NCBI GenBank assembly: GCA_029261675.1
Contig: JAJDBA010000094.1
Coordinates: forward strand, 1 to 6,131
Direction of reading: 5' to 3'
Origin: Nitrospinaceae bacterium
Lineage (GTDB): Bacteria > Nitrospinota > Nitrospinia > Nitrospinales > VA-1
DNA length: 6,131 nucleotides
Shown: in pieces, positions 5,839 to 6,131 of the stretch
How positions within the stretch are numbered: the stretch's first letter is position 1
Layout: each line of letters starts with the position of its first letter
Program-made: the position numbers and the translations under genes
The notes under the pieces: model-generated
What the model saw: the letters and a program-made list of their open reading frames with translations, nothing else
The model's database searches: none
Told to the model about the DNA's origin: nothing

Positions 5839-6013
5839 TTGTTAACTCCAAATTACCCTCAACGAGGGATACAATATTAGCTCAAAAGTAAATGGGGTAA
5901 TTTTACTTTTTAACCCCACGAATATTTACAAATTGCTTCCGGCAGTTCGCCGGGTTAGTGGGTCTCTAAAAAAATCTCTTGTGCTGCAATAGCCATAGAT
6001 AAAAATATAACTC
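5839..6013 (-). promoter_or_regulatory. serC-serA intergenic leader with three inverted repeats
   Basis: The 175-base gap contains no gene. In serA sense order it holds a CCGGC/GCCGG hairpin (5939-5953), then a 9-base inverted repeat AAAAGTAAA/TTTACTTTT (arms 5884-5892 and 5902-5910, 9-base loop), then a small CCCTC/GAGGG hairpin (5856-5868) just ahead of the GGAG ribosome binding site (5846-5849). A GGGGT/ACCCC pair (5894-5898 with 5913-5917) overlaps the 9-base repeat and is mutually exclusive with it. This could be a serA leader, an operator or mRNA processing structure. No known riboswitch core was recognised, and promoter hexamers are at best weak. Confidence 0.4.
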
Positions 6014-6131
6014 TTAGGCCTTACGCTTTTCAAAATCATTCATATAATCAATCAGAGCATCTACTCCAGCTTCAGGCATGGCGTTATAGATACTCGCGCG
6101 CATTCCTCCGACTGAACGATGACCTTTTAGG
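6014..6131 (-). CDS. serC: Phosphoserine aminotransferase, C-terminal part
   Basis: The last 38 codons are in the window and run off the right edge. They read GHRSVGGMRASIYNAMPEAGVDALIDYM and on to FEKRKA, with the stop at 6016-6014. The GGMRASIYNA stretch, followed by a GV-x2-L-x3-M helix and FE, is the characteristic C-terminus of SerC, a PLP-dependent class V aminotransferase. The conserved arginine (R in GMRAS) and the HRSVGG region lie near the substrate phosphate/carboxylate site in this family. SerC converts 3-phosphohydroxypyruvate plus glutamate to phosphoserine and 2-oxoglutarate, using the product of the neighbouring SerA. The shared strand and order suggest a serC-serA unit, although the 175-base gap leaves room for a separate serA promoter. 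No sign of disruption is seen in the visible part. Confidence 0.93.
   Translation of the reverse strand, partial: LKGHRSVGGMRASIYNAMPEAGVDALIDYMNDFEKRKA

Noticed and set aside
5148..5845. Open frames on the + strand opposite serA
   Set aside because: They lie fully inside a well-supported conserved enzyme gene, have no recognisable motifs and are the expected shadows of its codon pattern.
5884..5917. H-type pseudoknot (preQ1-like) in the serA leader
   Set aside because: Both stems can be drawn, but the connecting loops would be two bases across nine base pairs and one base across five, which is sterically implausible. Alternative hairpins are the better reading.
1..6131. Insertion sequences, CRISPR arrays, tRNA or rRNA genes, phage attachment sites
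   Set aside because: No transposase or integrase motifs, regularly spaced repeats, cloverleaf structures or conserved rRNA stretches were seen on either strand.

Overview
The window is a bacterial chromosomal segment with moderate, slightly AT-rich composition, Shine-Dalgarno starts, short intergenic gaps and an intrinsic terminator. It reads as ordinary core genome (serine biosynthesis, a parvulin, a glutaredoxin-like protein) around a small accessory-looking paralogue cluster. The style of the glutaredoxin-like protein and the long ACT-type SerA would fit a deltaproteobacterial, Nitrospinota or related lineage. That placement is a weak inference, because no marker gene is present.

Left block, + strand. 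The 3' end of a glutaredoxin-like gene (CPHT redox motif) is followed by four consecutive same-strand genes that encode five copies of a DUF1566/Lcl C-terminal-type domain (C-type-lectin-like fold): 244-756 (one domain), 764-1648 (two domains), 1696-2157 (one) and 2202-2693 (one). Gaps between them are 7, 47 and 44 bases and each gene has a plausible ribosome binding site, so they look like one transcription unit made by tandem duplication. None has a signal peptide. The copies share an N-terminal core with a WR-x-P-x4-EA signature, but the segment before the C-terminal VR-x-VR motif is strongly divergent.

Middle block, + strand. A gene for a protein ending in a SEC-C zinc motif (2886-3581) has an open frame that continues upstream to about 2733 with coding-like sequence but no standard start codon. 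After it comes a cytoplasmic parvulin-type peptidyl-prolyl isomerase (3630-4193) with an acidic linker and an unusual helical C-terminal extension.

Right block, - strand. serA (3-phosphoglycerate dehydrogenase, 526 aa) and the 3' end of serC (phosphoserine aminotransferase) lie in the order serC-serA. They encode the first two steps of serine biosynthesis from 3-phosphoglycerate. The 175-base serC-serA gap holds three inverted repeats and may be a regulatory leader. The two blocks converge on a strong bidirectional terminator at 4203-4245.

The least ordinary parts are the tandem cytosolic lectin-fold cluster, the start of the SEC-C gene and the extended parvulin. No mobile element, CRISPR array, tRNA or rRNA was seen.
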